Numbered from the stretch's first letter, positions 6,814 through 14,394 are shown. The stretch: 14,436 nt of DNA from Actinomycetota bacterium (GCA_022865545.1 JALHTA010000050.1:1-14436), one strand, 5' to 3'. The notes: generated by a model from the letters alone, not told the origin. A program made the numbers and translations.

Positions 6814-7845
6814 ATGTATAATATCACAGTACTGGGCGCAGGCTATATGGGAAGCGCCATCACATTTCCACTATCCAGGGATAATAAGGTGAAGCTCTGG
6901 GGAACCTGGCTCGATGACGGGATAATAGAGGAATGCATTGGCGGTCAGCATCCAAAGTTAAAAGAGCCTCTTCCCTCTTCAGTGGACCTGTTTTACTCAA
7001 GAGAGCTCAAGGAAGCTTTAAAAGATGCAGATATAGTATTTATGGGTATATCAAGCGAGGGTTTTCTTCCTGTATTTAAGAAACTCTTAGAGGTGCTTGA
7101 CCATAATATATATATCTACACCCTGACTAAAGGTTTTGTAGATGACAATGGCACCATTAAGAGGACAAGTATTGCCGCAAAAGAATTACTGGATGATAGA
7201 TTTCCCGGAGATCCTTTTCTATGGACCTCTATTGGCGGTCCGGTAAAGGCTCTTGAAATATGCAGGTCGGTTCCAACTATTAGCGTATATGCAGCCAGTT
7301 CAGGAAAAATGACCTATATGGCTTCAGGTTTCTCTACTGATTATTACAGGATAATACACACCGGTGATATTACTGGAGTCGAATTATCTGCTGATTTTAA
7401 AAATGTCTATGCCACAGGTATGGGGATAATAGATGGACTTTATGGACCGGAAATGGCAGGCAATTACCATAATTTCAGCTCACTTATTTTTAATCAAAGC
7501 ATCCTTGAGATAGCCGGGATCGTTGAGGCGGAAGGCGGGCAGAAATCTACTGTTTTTGATAATGCAGGTATCGGTGACCTTTATACTACTTCACAATCAG
7601 GAAGAAACCGTAAATTCGGTGAACTTATTGGAAGCGGCAAACCGCCGGAACAGGTATATAATGAAATGCTTGAAGGCGGAGAACTGGCCGAAGGTTATCA
7701 TACATTGAAGCTGGGAAAGTCCTGGCTTGAAGACAATCACAAAAACCTGCTTGATAAGCTGCCGCTCTTTAATATAATCCACAGTATAATATTTGAGGAA
7801 AAGGATCCATTAAAGGAACTTGCGGGCCTTCTGGCTAAACTTTAA
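6814..7845 (+). CDS. gpsA: NAD(P)-dependent glycerol-3-phosphate dehydrogenase, divergent
   Basis: The 343-residue protein follows the GpsA plan. It has an N-terminal Rossmann motif VLGAGYMGSA (6-15), the WGTWLDD...HPKLKEPLP loop, TLTKGF with K106, the catalytic-lysine helix GVELSADFKNVYATGMGI (K196), and the C-terminal substrate site GIGDLYTTSQSGRNRKFG (D255, R264, N265). It would interconvert dihydroxyacetone phosphate and sn-glycerol-3-phosphate to supply phospholipid backbones. The usual SGPSFA segment reads GGPVKA (141-146), and the C-terminal ends differ from common bacterial GpsA, so it is a distinct lineage. AAGGAAG lies 7-8 bases before the ATG. It follows the truncated lipoprotein with no visible promoter of its own. 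Confidence 0.85.
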   Translation: MYNITVLGAGYMGSAITFPLSRDNKVKLWGTWLDDGIIEECIGGQHPKLKEPLPSSVDLFYSRELKEALKDADIVFMGISSEGFLPVFKKLLEVLDHNIYIYTLTKGFVDDNGTIKRTSIAAKELLDDRFPGDPFLWTSIGGPVKALEICRSVPTISVYAASSGKMTYMASGFSTDYYRIIHTGDITGVELSADFKNVYATGMGIIDGLYGPEMAGNYHNFSSLIFNQSILEIAGIVEAEGGQKSTVFDNAGIGDLYTTSQSGRNRKFGELIGSGKPPEQVYNEMLEGGELAEGYHTLKLGKSWLEDNHKNLLDKLPLFNIIHSIIFEEKDPLKELAGLLAKL

Positions 7846-7880
7846 AAAGACTGCAGTTTTAACAGAAGATACCGGATATA

Positions 7881-8330
7881 TCACTCTTTAAAAGTATCTG
7901 ACTGTGTCGCCATAAGAGTAATAAATGCTGAAAATATTGAAGCCATAAGTTGTAATAGCGGAGATATTATTATCATCAGTACCAGCCATCCTATAAAACT
8001 TATTCTTGGGTCAAAGAGTATCATGGGGTGACCAAAATTTACAAAATCTGCTGCTGGATCAAATAACATTGGGAAAGTAGTTCCCCATATTGCAAGCATT
8101 ATGATCAGTGTTATCCCAGCACAAAAAAGACTGTATATTAATATTTTAGAAAATCCCTTTTTCCGTTCCTTGTACAGTGCCTGTGCTCTCCTGGTGCTAT
8201 ACCATCCCACCAAAAAGCCAAACAATATATTAAGTATAGGCACACCCATGCCAATACCGCTTAAGACTGTAAAAATAATAACCGATAATAATATCAATAA
8301 CCAATAATGTAGTGTGAAAATTTTTTTCAA
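7881..8330 (-). CDS. Small integral membrane protein of unknown function
   Basis: I do not recognise this 149-residue protein. It has hydrophobic segments at about 9-27, 29-43, 61-82 and 110-140, the last long enough for one kinked or two short helices, with a basic cytoplasmic loop STRRAQALYKERKKGFSK (45-62). The start is TTG (MKKIF...) at 8330, chosen because GAGGAG lies 7 bases upstream. No ATG is available nearby in frame. It converges on the glycerol-3-phosphate dehydrogenase gene, 35 bases away. The minus-strand region upstream contains the structured intergenic patch described separately, which could be part of its leader. Confidence 0.7.
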   Translation of the reverse strand: MKKIFTLHYWLLILLSVIIFTVLSGIGMGVPILNILFGFLVGWYSTRRAQALYKERKKGFSKILIYSLFCAGITLIIMLAIWGTTFPMLFDPAADFVNFGHPMILFDPRISFIGWLVLMIIISPLLQLMASIFSAFITLMATQSDTFKE

Positions 8331-8540
8331 ATACTTTCTCCTCTTTAATATTTATAAGTTTTATGCAAGGACCTTTAAATAGTATACCCACATAATTAAC
8401 AGAATAAAATACTCAGATTCTATAAAATTATATCAGTAAAGATATGCTTATAGTGCTAAATCACCACAAGGCAGAAAAATATAATGTTGGATAGCATAGA
8501 AAGCTTATTTTACTTAAGTTCGTATACTTACAAGAACTAA

Positions 8541-8648
8541 GTCTCAGGTATTTTAAACTCTGGGATAAAACTTCAGGGAGAACGGTGATCCCGCTTTTAA
8601 GAAAATAGGGTTGCGCGAAGCAGCGCAACCCCTGAGGTCCAATGAGAC
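8541..8648. ncRNA. Candidate structured RNA element, strand uncertain
   Basis: GTCTCA (8541-8546) and TGAGAC (8643-8648) can close a domain that contains GGGAT (8562-8566) with ATCCC (8588-8592) and the 9-bp hairpin at 8608-8631. CTCAGG (8543-8548) can pair instead with CCTGAG (8631-8636), and CAGGG (8574-8578) with CCCTG (8630-8634), so mutually exclusive folds exist, as in switches and attenuators. Next to it TCAGGT (8652-8657) pairs with ACCTGA (8674-8679). I tested it by eye against signal recognition particle RNA, tmRNA, RNase P RNA, T-box and common riboswitch motifs and found no match. Confidence 0.35.
8599..8631 (-). terminator. Intrinsic-terminator-like hairpin on the minus strand
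   Basis: GGGTTGCGC and GCGCAACCC form a perfect 9-bp GC-rich stem (plus positions 8608-8616 and 8623-8631) around a 6-base loop. Read on the minus strand it is followed at once by TATTTTCTT, an interrupted U-rich tract. In the plus direction no U-tract follows. It would stop a minus-strand transcript arriving from the right, about 270 bases before the membrane-protein gene at 8330, and could thus end a small RNA or act as an attenuator for that gene. Confidence 0.5.
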
Positions 8649-8834
8649 TGATCAGGTCCTTAATCCTATTACCACCTGACCGCCCCGCAAGCTTTTATCA
8701 GGATGCTAAGAATAATAGATATTCTTGAAAACATCTTCACACTAACCCCCGTTGTAGTTTCTTTGGTCTAAAAATTCCTTCGGCAAGGAGACTAGCATTA
8801 TTAGAATGATTGTACTATTTATATACTTTGAAAG

Positions 8835-8846
8835 CTACTATAGTAG
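8835..8846. repeat. Perfect 12-bp palindrome
   Basis: CTACTATAGTAG is a perfect palindrome, flanked by AGCT-like sequence on both sides (AAGCTA before, AGAGCT after). It lies just upstream of the predicted promoter at 8860-8889 and could be an operator for a dimeric regulator. There is no direct evidence for binding, and short AT-rich palindromes arise by chance. Confidence 0.3.
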
Positions 8847-8859
8847 AGCTATATTGATA

Positions 8860-8889
8860 TTGCTTTATTTTATAACTATTTCGTATAAT
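8860..8889 (+). promoter_or_regulatory. Predicted promoter of the Na+/phosphate cotransporter gene
   Basis: TTGCTT (8860-8865) and a perfect TATAAT (8884-8889) are separated by 18 bases, pointing toward the cotransporter gene at 9050. The implied leader is about 155 bases of very AT-rich sequence. No Shine-Dalgarno precedes the ATG at 9050, so a second, closer promoter making a nearly leaderless message is also possible (TATTAT at about 9027-9032). No clear PhoB-type box was seen. Confidence 0.4.
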
Positions 8890-9049
8890 ACTATCATATA
8901 ATTAAATCAAAAGAAAATAACTTTTCTGATTTTATAAATTATTTTTATCCTTTGTTTTTTTAAGAAAAACAATATTTATTATATTAAAATTCTACTTATT
9001 CTATTATAATCATCACTGATTTAATAAGTATTATCCTATTTAAATCTAT

Positions 9050-10666
9050 ATGTATTTTAAATTAGTCTTAGAAGTTCTCGGAGGACTTGCTTTATTTATT
9101 TTCGGTATCAATAGATTAAGCAGCAGTCTTCAGAAGATCACATCAAATAGATTAAAATCCGTTATAAATATTGTTACCAAGAGATCATGGTCCACTGTCC
9201 TGGTGGGAATGTTTACAACGATGATTATACAAAGCAGCAGTGCCACATCTGTTATGACAGTAGGTTTTGTAAATGCTGGTCTCATGACGCTGAGGCAGGC
9301 AATAGGTATTGTCATGGGTGCAAATATCGGTACCACTATTACCGCCCAGATAGTATCCTTCAAAATAGACATCCTGGCATTTCCCCTTATCATCATCGGG
9401 TTTTTAATACATTTTATCGCGAAGAGGCGAAGGCTTAAGAATATTGGTATGACCATAATTGGTCTCGGTATTCTATTTTTGGGTATGACCATTATGAAAG
9501 GTGCCCTTGATCCATTAAAGGACAATGAAAGTTTCAAGACTTTCCTATTATTATTTAGCAAGAACCCTTTTTATGGCATACTCGCAGGTTTGGGACTCAC
9601 TGTGCTCCTGCAAAGTAGTTCAGCTACGATAGGCCTTTTAATAGCCCTCGGTTCAGCGGGTCTTCTTCCTATTGAAGCAGCTATTCCCATCCTTATAGGC
9701 GATAATATCGGAACATGTTCGACTGCAATTATTGCAAGTATCGGTACCACTATAACAGCAAAAAGAACTGCCTTCTCTCATCTTGTGTTTAATCTATTCG
9801 GTACAGTTATTTTCATCCTGATCTTATATGTATTCAGACTACAGCCTTATATAATTAATTTTTCCGGTAATAGCGTGCCGCATCAGATCGCTAATATTCA
9901 TACGTCTTTTAATATTATTACCACAGTTGTCCTATTCCCCCTGATCGGTTTCTTTGAAAAAATCGTAGTAAAAATCTTTCCGGGAAAAGATGTTACCGTG
10001 CATAAGAACGCCCTGCACCTGGACAAAAGACTCCTCCAGGCCCCGCCCCTTGCATTGGAACAATCTAAGAAGGAACTTACCCGTGTAACAAAGATAGCCC
10101 ATACAATGTTGAAGCTTTCTTTTGAGAGACTTGCCAAAAGAGATACGAATATTGAAAACAAGATCCTTGACAGGGAATCTGCAATAGACAGCATCACTGA
10201 AGACATAATAAGATACCTCACCAGGATATCCCAAAAAACCCTCGGGATGAGATTGTCAAATCAACTTACGAATCTAATGCATATTGCCTATGATGTTGAA
10301 AGGACAGGAGATCATGCCGAGAGCATACTTTATCTTATAAGGGTCAAGGAAGATAATAATATGATACTTGGTCAGGTAGAGACTGGGGAACTTAATCAAA
10401 CATTTGATAAGGTTGACTATATGTTTAAAACTCTTCTCGTAGGAATGGAAGATGACAGCCTGGTCAAATTAAAAAAATGTGAAGAAATCGAAATCCAGAT
10501 AGATGCTATAGTAAAAGTGGCAAGAACAAATCACCTGATAAGACTAAGGAATGAAGAATGTCCTCCACATTCCGGAGTATTTTTTGCAGATACAATACTT
10601 CATCTTGAAAGAATAGGAGATCTTCTCTATGCAATATCAAGAAATCTGATAGAAATAAAAGAATAA
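9050..10666 (+). CDS. Na+/phosphate cotransporter with C-terminal PhoU-like domain
   Basis: This 538-residue NptA/PNaS-type (COG1283) protein imports inorganic phosphate with sodium. It shows the family's inverted repeat: QSSSAT at 61-66 and again at 188-193, followed by GANIGTT (90-96) and GDNIGTC (217-223), which form the substrate and ion site. About eight to ten hydrophobic segments cover residues 5-305. From about 335 to 535 the protein is helical and soluble, with PhoU-like features such as RIAYDVERTGDHAES-type helices (here LMHIAYDVERTGDHAES) and the repeated HLERIGDLLYAISRN near the end, which in this family probably regulates transport on the cytoplasmic side. The protein is full length. 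The start lacks a Shine-Dalgarno. Confidence 0.93.
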   Translation: MYFKLVLEVLGGLALFIFGINRLSSSLQKITSNRLKSVINIVTKRSWSTVLVGMFTTMIIQSSSATSVMTVGFVNAGLMTLRQAIGIVMGANIGTTITAQIVSFKIDILAFPLIIIGFLIHFIAKRRRLKNIGMTIIGLGILFLGMTIMKGALDPLKDNESFKTFLLLFSKNPFYGILAGLGLTVLLQSSSATIGLLIALGSAGLLPIEAAIPILIGDNIGTCSTAIIASIGTTITAKRTAFSHLVFNLFGTVIFILILYVFRLQPYIINFSGNSVPHQIANIHTSFNIITTVVLFPLIGFFEKIVVKIFPGKDVTVHKNALHLDKRLLQAPPLALEQSKKELTRVTKIAHTMLKLSFERLAKRDTNIENKILDRESAIDSITEDIIRYLTRISQKTLGMRLSNQLTNLMHIAYDVERTGDHAESILYLIRVKEDNNMILGQVETGELNQTFDKVDYMFKTLLVGMEDDSLVKLKKCEEIEIQIDAIVKVARTNHLIRLRNEECPPHSGVFFADTILHLERIGDLLYAISRNLIEIKE

Positions 10667-10730
10667 AAACTTTTTCTTTTCAACCGTAAATATTTTCTCT
10701 TTAGCAACCTAAGATTTGAAAGGTGGGCAG

Positions 10731-11579
10731 ATGTCAGAGGAGACTAAAAATCAGGAAATAACATTCAGCAGCGGGTACATACCTGTATTAAAAGTAGAGG
10801 GTAAATCATTGCCCGAAGCCTGGGAAAAGTCCCTTCTTTCCGTATGGGAGAACGGGGTCTCTATTAAAACCCAATATGACAGGTCTATAGATCCGCCGAG
10901 CAGGGATGCTTCTATGATAATGGTTGTTCATGAACCCCTCTCCGAGCCGAGGATACACCGTGCCCTGCCTACAGGATTGGATGAGCTTGAGATTTACAGG
11001 CAGGAGGTCGTTCTGGGAATCCACGACCATTGGATAGGGAGCCACGGATGGTCCTATAGTTATCATGACAGACTTTTTAAGTATCCATCAGAATCCGGCA
11101 GTCTTGACCAGATAGAAGCCGCCATAAATAATCTGGCAGAGTGCTTTTATACTAGAAGGGCCCAGGCAATAACATGGGTCCCCGGACTGGATGCAAAACA
11201 TCATGAACCTCCATGCCTCCAGAGGATGTGGTTCAGGATACTCGAAGACCCAAATGAAGGCCTGGTGCTAAATATGAATACACACTGGAGATCAAGGGAC
11301 GCTTATAAGGCAGCTTTTATGAATATCTTTGCTCTTACGGACCTGCAGAAAGCTATTGCAGAAAAACTCTCTGAACTTATCGGAAAGAAAGTCAAAACAG
11401 GAAGATATGCTGATATGGTCGACAGTTATCATATCTATGGTTCATATTTTGAAGAATTCAAAGGATTTTTAAACACATTAAAAACTAAATCTTTTGAAGA
11501 AAGGACTTATTCCTCTTCTTTTGCGCAGCCATTTTTTGAAGAAGCTAAGGAAAAGATAAAAAATGAGAAAAAAACTTGA
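10731..11579 (+). CDS. Thymidylate synthase family protein
   Basis: The 282-residue protein (from ATG 10731, with AGGTGG 4-5 bases upstream; a TTG at 10716 lacks such a site) carries thymidylate-synthase landmarks in order: the arginine pair R142-R143 in TRRAQAITW, the nucleophile in EPPCLQRMW (C162), THWRSRDAY (R187, S188, D190), N198 in AAFMNI, and DSYHIYG (D231, H234, Y236). These match the dUMP-binding set of ThyA. The asparagine favours dUMP over dCMP. The N-terminal third, with HRALPTGLDELEIYRQEVV, resembles the archaeal/methanogen-type branch rather than E. coli ThyA, and the usual PPCH reads PPCL. It probably makes dTMP, but the C-terminus lacks the usual AI/AV ending. It follows the phosphate transporter by 64 bases. 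Confidence 0.75.
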   Translation: MSEETKNQEITFSSGYIPVLKVEGKSLPEAWEKSLLSVWENGVSIKTQYDRSIDPPSRDASMIMVVHEPLSEPRIHRALPTGLDELEIYRQEVVLGIHDHWIGSHGWSYSYHDRLFKYPSESGSLDQIEAAINNLAECFYTRRAQAITWVPGLDAKHHEPPCLQRMWFRILEDPNEGLVLNMNTHWRSRDAYKAAFMNIFALTDLQKAIAEKLSELIGKKVKTGRYADMVDSYHIYGSYFEEFKGFLNTLKTKSFEERTYSSSFAQPFFEEAKEKIKNEKKT

Positions 11580-11646
11580 GAAAAATAATGTGATCACCTT
11601 TTAAAACTAGCAGGGTGACAGTTGGGAAAATACCATTTAGGTCTAT

Positions 11647-12456
11647 ATGGCCGGAAAGAAGGATGCAATGTGGACATATATAACTGATCTATTTATATCC
11701 GGATTTTACTTCCCCGGTATTTCGTGGGATGGTTTGCTTATAGGAATAGGCCTGGGAATATTATTTGGCGCTATATGGTATTTATTATATTGGACTCCTA
11801 TTCTTTCCAAACCCTATTCCTGGGCTATAATTGCAGTAAGCACTATTCTTACCTGGTTTGCAATTTGTTTTATACAGGTTCCTCTCCAGTCTCTTACATC
11901 GCAGGCTCTAAATATATTCTGGGACCAGACAGTGCTTATGCAATGGATGCTTCTTGCTATTATTCCTCAGATACTATATTCAGGACTTGTCCAGGAAGGT
12001 TCAAAAATGGTCCCTATTGTATTTTTTTGGTGGAGGAAAGGCAAAAAACTGGATCCAAAAACAGGACTACTAATAGGGGCTGCTGCAGGTCTGGGTTTCG
12101 GTGTATTTGAAGCAGTCTGGATTCATAATAGCCTGTTTGCTTCGGGATGGGACTGGAATGCTTCGGTAGGTACCACGGGTCTTATCTTCGGTCTTCTTCC
12201 ATTCTGGGAAAGATTTTTTGCAGTTGCTTTTCATACCGCTTCAAGCGCCATAGCTGGCTGGGGCCTTGCAAAGGGCCGGGGATGGCAGTTTTACCTTATA
12301 GTTTCTTTTGCACATGCACTACTAAATTACAGTATAGTGCTTTATACGGCAAATTACCTGGATAAGCTGCAGGTATCTATTTATGTTGCAGCCTTATCCC
12401 TTATCACTACTGCCGTAGCACTGTGGTTGAGGTATAATAAAGACTGCAGGGCCTGA
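11647..12456 (+). CDS. PrsW/YhfC-like polytopic membrane protein, putative intramembrane metalloprotease
   Basis: This protein of 269 residues has about eight hydrophobic segments (28-49, 57-78, 97-116, 119-129, 139-160, 176-205, 213-233, 244-262). Within the membrane it has the spaced polar motifs seen in PrsW/YhfC/APH-1-like metalloproteases: QEGSK (E117, K120) where PrsW has EExxK, GFGVFEAVWIHN (E155, H160), WERFFAVAFHTASS (E188, H196) and SFAHALLN (H223). E155, H196 and H223 could bind zinc. The first glutamate of the usual pair is Q116, so activity is uncertain. ATG 11668 has a closer AGAAGGA site than ATG 11647, so the true protein may be 7 residues shorter. No substrate is suggested by its neighbours. 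Confidence 0.65.
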   Translation: MAGKKDAMWTYITDLFISGFYFPGISWDGLLIGIGLGILFGAIWYLLYWTPILSKPYSWAIIAVSTILTWFAICFIQVPLQSLTSQALNIFWDQTVLMQWMLLAIIPQILYSGLVQEGSKMVPIVFFWWRKGKKLDPKTGLLIGAAAGLGFGVFEAVWIHNSLFASGWDWNASVGTTGLIFGLLPFWERFFAVAFHTASSAIAGWGLAKGRGWQFYLIVSFAHALLNYSIVLYTANYLDKLQVSIYVAALSLITTAVALWLRYNKDCRA

Positions 12457-12473
12457 TATCAGCTATGCTGATA
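12457..12473 (+). repeat. Perfect 7-bp stem-loop right after the PrsW-like gene
   Basis: TATCAGC and GCTGATA flank a TAT loop, starting at the base after the TGA stop codon. No U-tract follows, so it is not a standard intrinsic terminator. It may stabilise the 3' end of the message or weakly separate the two genes. The aminopeptidase gene begins 39 bases further on. Confidence 0.4.
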
Positions 12474-12512
12474 CCTGTATTTCAATATCGATTTAAAGGA
12501 TGGTAATTAAAT

Positions 12513-13625
12513 ATGGACCCGAGAATAAAAAAACTTGCAAAAATACTTGTAAAATATTCTTGTGAATTAAAAAAAGATGAAAACACCTTGATACATTGTT
12601 ATGGAGCGACACCTCTCCCACTTGTAAGGGAGCTGGTAAAAGAAGTCTATGCGGTAGGAGCGATCCCCTATGTCACTCTTAAAGATGACAGTGTTTTAAG
12701 GGAAGTCATCAAAGGATGCAGGAAGGATCAGCTCACCCTGATGACCAGGCATGATATGGAGCAGATGAAAGATATGGATGCTTTTATCGGTATAAGGGCG
12801 CATGATAATGTTAATGAGCTTGGCGACCTTCCTGGGGAAAAGATGAATCAGTATATGAAGGATTACAGCAGCACAGTACAAGATGAAAGAGTAGCAAATA
12901 CTAAGTGGGTAGTCCTCCGCTGGCCAAATAATTCAATGGCCCAGCTGGCAGGCACAAGCCTTGAGACTTTTGAGGACTTTTATTTTGATGTATGTACAAT
13001 CGACTATTCAAAGATGTCAAAAGCAATGGACAGCATCATAAACCTGATGGATAAAACTGATAAAGTGCATATTAAAGGACCTGGTACCGATCTTACTTTT
13101 TCCATAAAAGGTATCCCCACTATAAAGGCTTCCGGTGAACGAAATATCCCTGATGGCGAGGTATTTACTGCTCCGGTAAGAGATTCTGTAAATGGTAATC
13201 TGACCTTCAATACTCCTGCAGTATTCCAGGGAATAACATATGATAATATATATTTCGAATTTAAAAAGGGAAAGATTACATATGCTACCGCTAACTTTAC
13301 TGACAGGATAAACAAAGTACTTGATACCGATGAAGGTGCAAGATACCTTGGTGAATTTGCAATCGGGTTAAATCCTTTTATCACTGATGCCATGAAGGAT
13401 CCCCTTTTTGATGAGAAAATAATGGGCAGCATCCACCTGACTCCGGGGAAATGCTATGATGAGACTGAAAATAATAATTCTTCCTCAATACATTGGGATC
13501 TTGTACTTATACAGACTCCCGAACAAGGGGGAGGAGAAATATATTTTGACGATAAACTTATAAGAAAAGATGGAAGATTTGTCACACCTGACCTTGAATG
13601 CCTGAATCCTGAAAATCTAAAATAA
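12513..13625 (+). CDS. M29-family aminopeptidase (AmpS/AmpT/PepS-like)
   Basis: The 370-residue protein is a full-length thermophilic-type metallo-aminopeptidase of family M29. The metal-site residues appear in the family order: E216 in PDGEVFTAPV, E281 in LGEFAIGLNP, H308 in GSIHLTPGKCY, Y315, then H327 and D329 in SIHWDLVL. The first half (1-180) has the family's N-terminal alpha/beta domain. These cytoplasmic enzymes hold two divalent metals, form dimers and release N-terminal residues from peptides with broad specificity. A GGAUGG-like purine site lies 11 bases before the ATG. Its stop is 4 bases from the stop of the convergent ABC permease gene. Confidence 0.93.
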   Translation: MDPRIKKLAKILVKYSCELKKDENTLIHCYGATPLPLVRELVKEVYAVGAIPYVTLKDDSVLREVIKGCRKDQLTLMTRHDMEQMKDMDAFIGIRAHDNVNELGDLPGEKMNQYMKDYSSTVQDERVANTKWVVLRWPNNSMAQLAGTSLETFEDFYFDVCTIDYSKMSKAMDSIINLMDKTDKVHIKGPGTDLTFSIKGIPTIKASGERNIPDGEVFTAPVRDSVNGNLTFNTPAVFQGITYDNIYFEFKKGKITYATANFTDRINKVLDTDEGARYLGEFAIGLNPFITDAMKDPLFDEKIMGSIHLTPGKCYDETENNNSSSIHWDLVLIQTPEQGGGEIYFDDKLIRKDGRFVTPDLECLNPENLK

Positions 13626-13629
13626 ACCT

Positions 13630-14394
13630 TTATGCAATATCTAGCTTTTTTATCCTGAGGATAGAAAAGAATAAAAATGCCACAATGAGCACTACTGATA
13701 TAATGATGGTGGGGAAAAGTGTACTGTCAAAGATATTTCCGATATCTGCAGCTTTAAAGAGAAGATAGTTTGGTAGATAAACCCTTATCTTTGTAACCTG
13801 GTTAAATATACTTAAGGTATATCCAAGGATAATGACTGTAATCCCCGCGATGATCCCCTTCCTGAAAAGGCTGCTTAGAAATATCAGCAGTGACAGCAAA
13901 AATGCATAATATATCATATAGAGAAGTGCAGATCTTATTACCATCCCTATTTCGAGTATGCCGCCTTCAAAAAGCCTGTTTGTGTAGAAATAATTCGTAA
14001 GAAAACCTATCAGTATAAAGACAGAAAAAGTACAACCATAATGGATATACTTTGCAATCACCATGCCTGTGGTATTAGCACCTGAAGAATAAGGGAAGAC
14101 AAGCCGCTTGTAATAGACTTCGTTAGAGATAATACCCATAAGTGTAAGAGCAAAGAAAAGTGTCCCTACCACAAAGAAATCACCTAGAAAGCTTAGGTAT
14201 GCTGCGTCACGGTTAAAATCTTCAAACACAGCAGATAAATCGATAGGCAGGCTTTTTAAAAAAAGTGGTAGGAGTTTTAAGATCAAGGGGGCCATTAATG
14301 CCCAAAATACACTGCCGATAAACAAGATCAAGTATTTATTGGTCCTTATCGCCTCAAGTATTTCCTTTTTAAAATATGCACTAAATGTTTTCAC
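13630..14394 (-). CDS. ABC-2 type transporter permease
   Basis: The 254-residue protein has an amphipathic N-terminal helix, MKTFSAYFKKEILEAIRTNK, and about six membrane segments (23-48, 73-92, 112-132, 150-175, 180-197, 228-248), with an EVYYKRLVFPYSSGANTTGM loop between segments 2 and 3. This is the usual layout of ABC-2 permeases that form exporters with a separate ATPase ('KE..e.lRs.....' start, one large coupling helix). The start is GTG at 14394, inside the 3' end of the ATPase gene, which overlaps it by 14 bases. This implies translational coupling and one complex. The substrate is unknown. Confidence 0.88.
   Translation of the reverse strand: MKTFSAYFKKEILEAIRTNKYLILFIGSVFWALMAPLILKLLPLFLKSLPIDLSAVFEDFNRDAAYLSFLGDFFVVGTLFFALTLMGIISNEVYYKRLVFPYSSGANTTGMVIAKYIHYGCTFSVFILIGFLTNYFYTNRLFEGGILEIGMVIRSALLYMIYYAFLLSLLIFLSSLFRKGIIAGITVIILGYTLSIFNQVTKIRVYLPNYLLFKAADIGNIFDSTLFPTIIISVVLIVAFLFFSILRIKKLDIA

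Larger units (their letters stand above)
8331..9049. other. Gene-poor 719-base intergenic region with a structured GC-rich patch
   Basis: No long reading frame with coding character or a good ribosome-binding site is present. The flanks (8331-8510 and 8800-9049) are very AT-rich. A central patch at about 8540-8790 is clearly more GC-rich and contains nested inverted repeats, a strong hairpin and short open frames on both strands. One minus-strand frame (8669-8734) encodes MFSRISIILSILIKACGAVRW, and one plus-strand frame from the ATG at 8703 encodes MLRIIDILENIFTLTPVVVS plus two residues. Neither has a convincing Shine-Dalgarno. It could be a structured RNA, a leader of a flanking gene, or the eroded remains of a transferred element. 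Confidence 0.5.

Noticed and set aside
7850..7862. Palindrome ACTGCAGT with flanking A and T runs between convergent genes
   Set aside because: No unpaired loop is available without losing half the stem, so it is not a credible terminator hairpin.
8608..8640. GAAGCAGC beside AGGTCC, suggestive of the signal recognition particle RNA domain IV
   Set aside because: The required order AGGTCC followed by GGAAGGAAGCAGC is absent. Here GAAGCA is just the loop of a perfect GC hairpin.
8768..8794. TCCTT/AAGGA hairpin with a T run on the minus strand
   Set aside because: Only a 5-bp stem. Too weak to call as a terminator, although it may contribute to the structured patch.
9130..9561. 143-codon minus-strand frame opposite the phosphate cotransporter
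   Set aside because: Antisense of membrane-helix codons. The plus-strand protein has both QSSSAT repeats in frame.
11589..11600. TGTGATCACC resembling a CRP half-site pair
   Set aside because: It is only an 8-bp palindrome without the 6-base spacer of a CRP site and sits just after a stop codon.
13004..13432. 142-codon minus-strand frame opposite the aminopeptidase
   Set aside because: Overlaps the metal-ligand region of a conserved M29 enzyme and shows no recognisable protein features.
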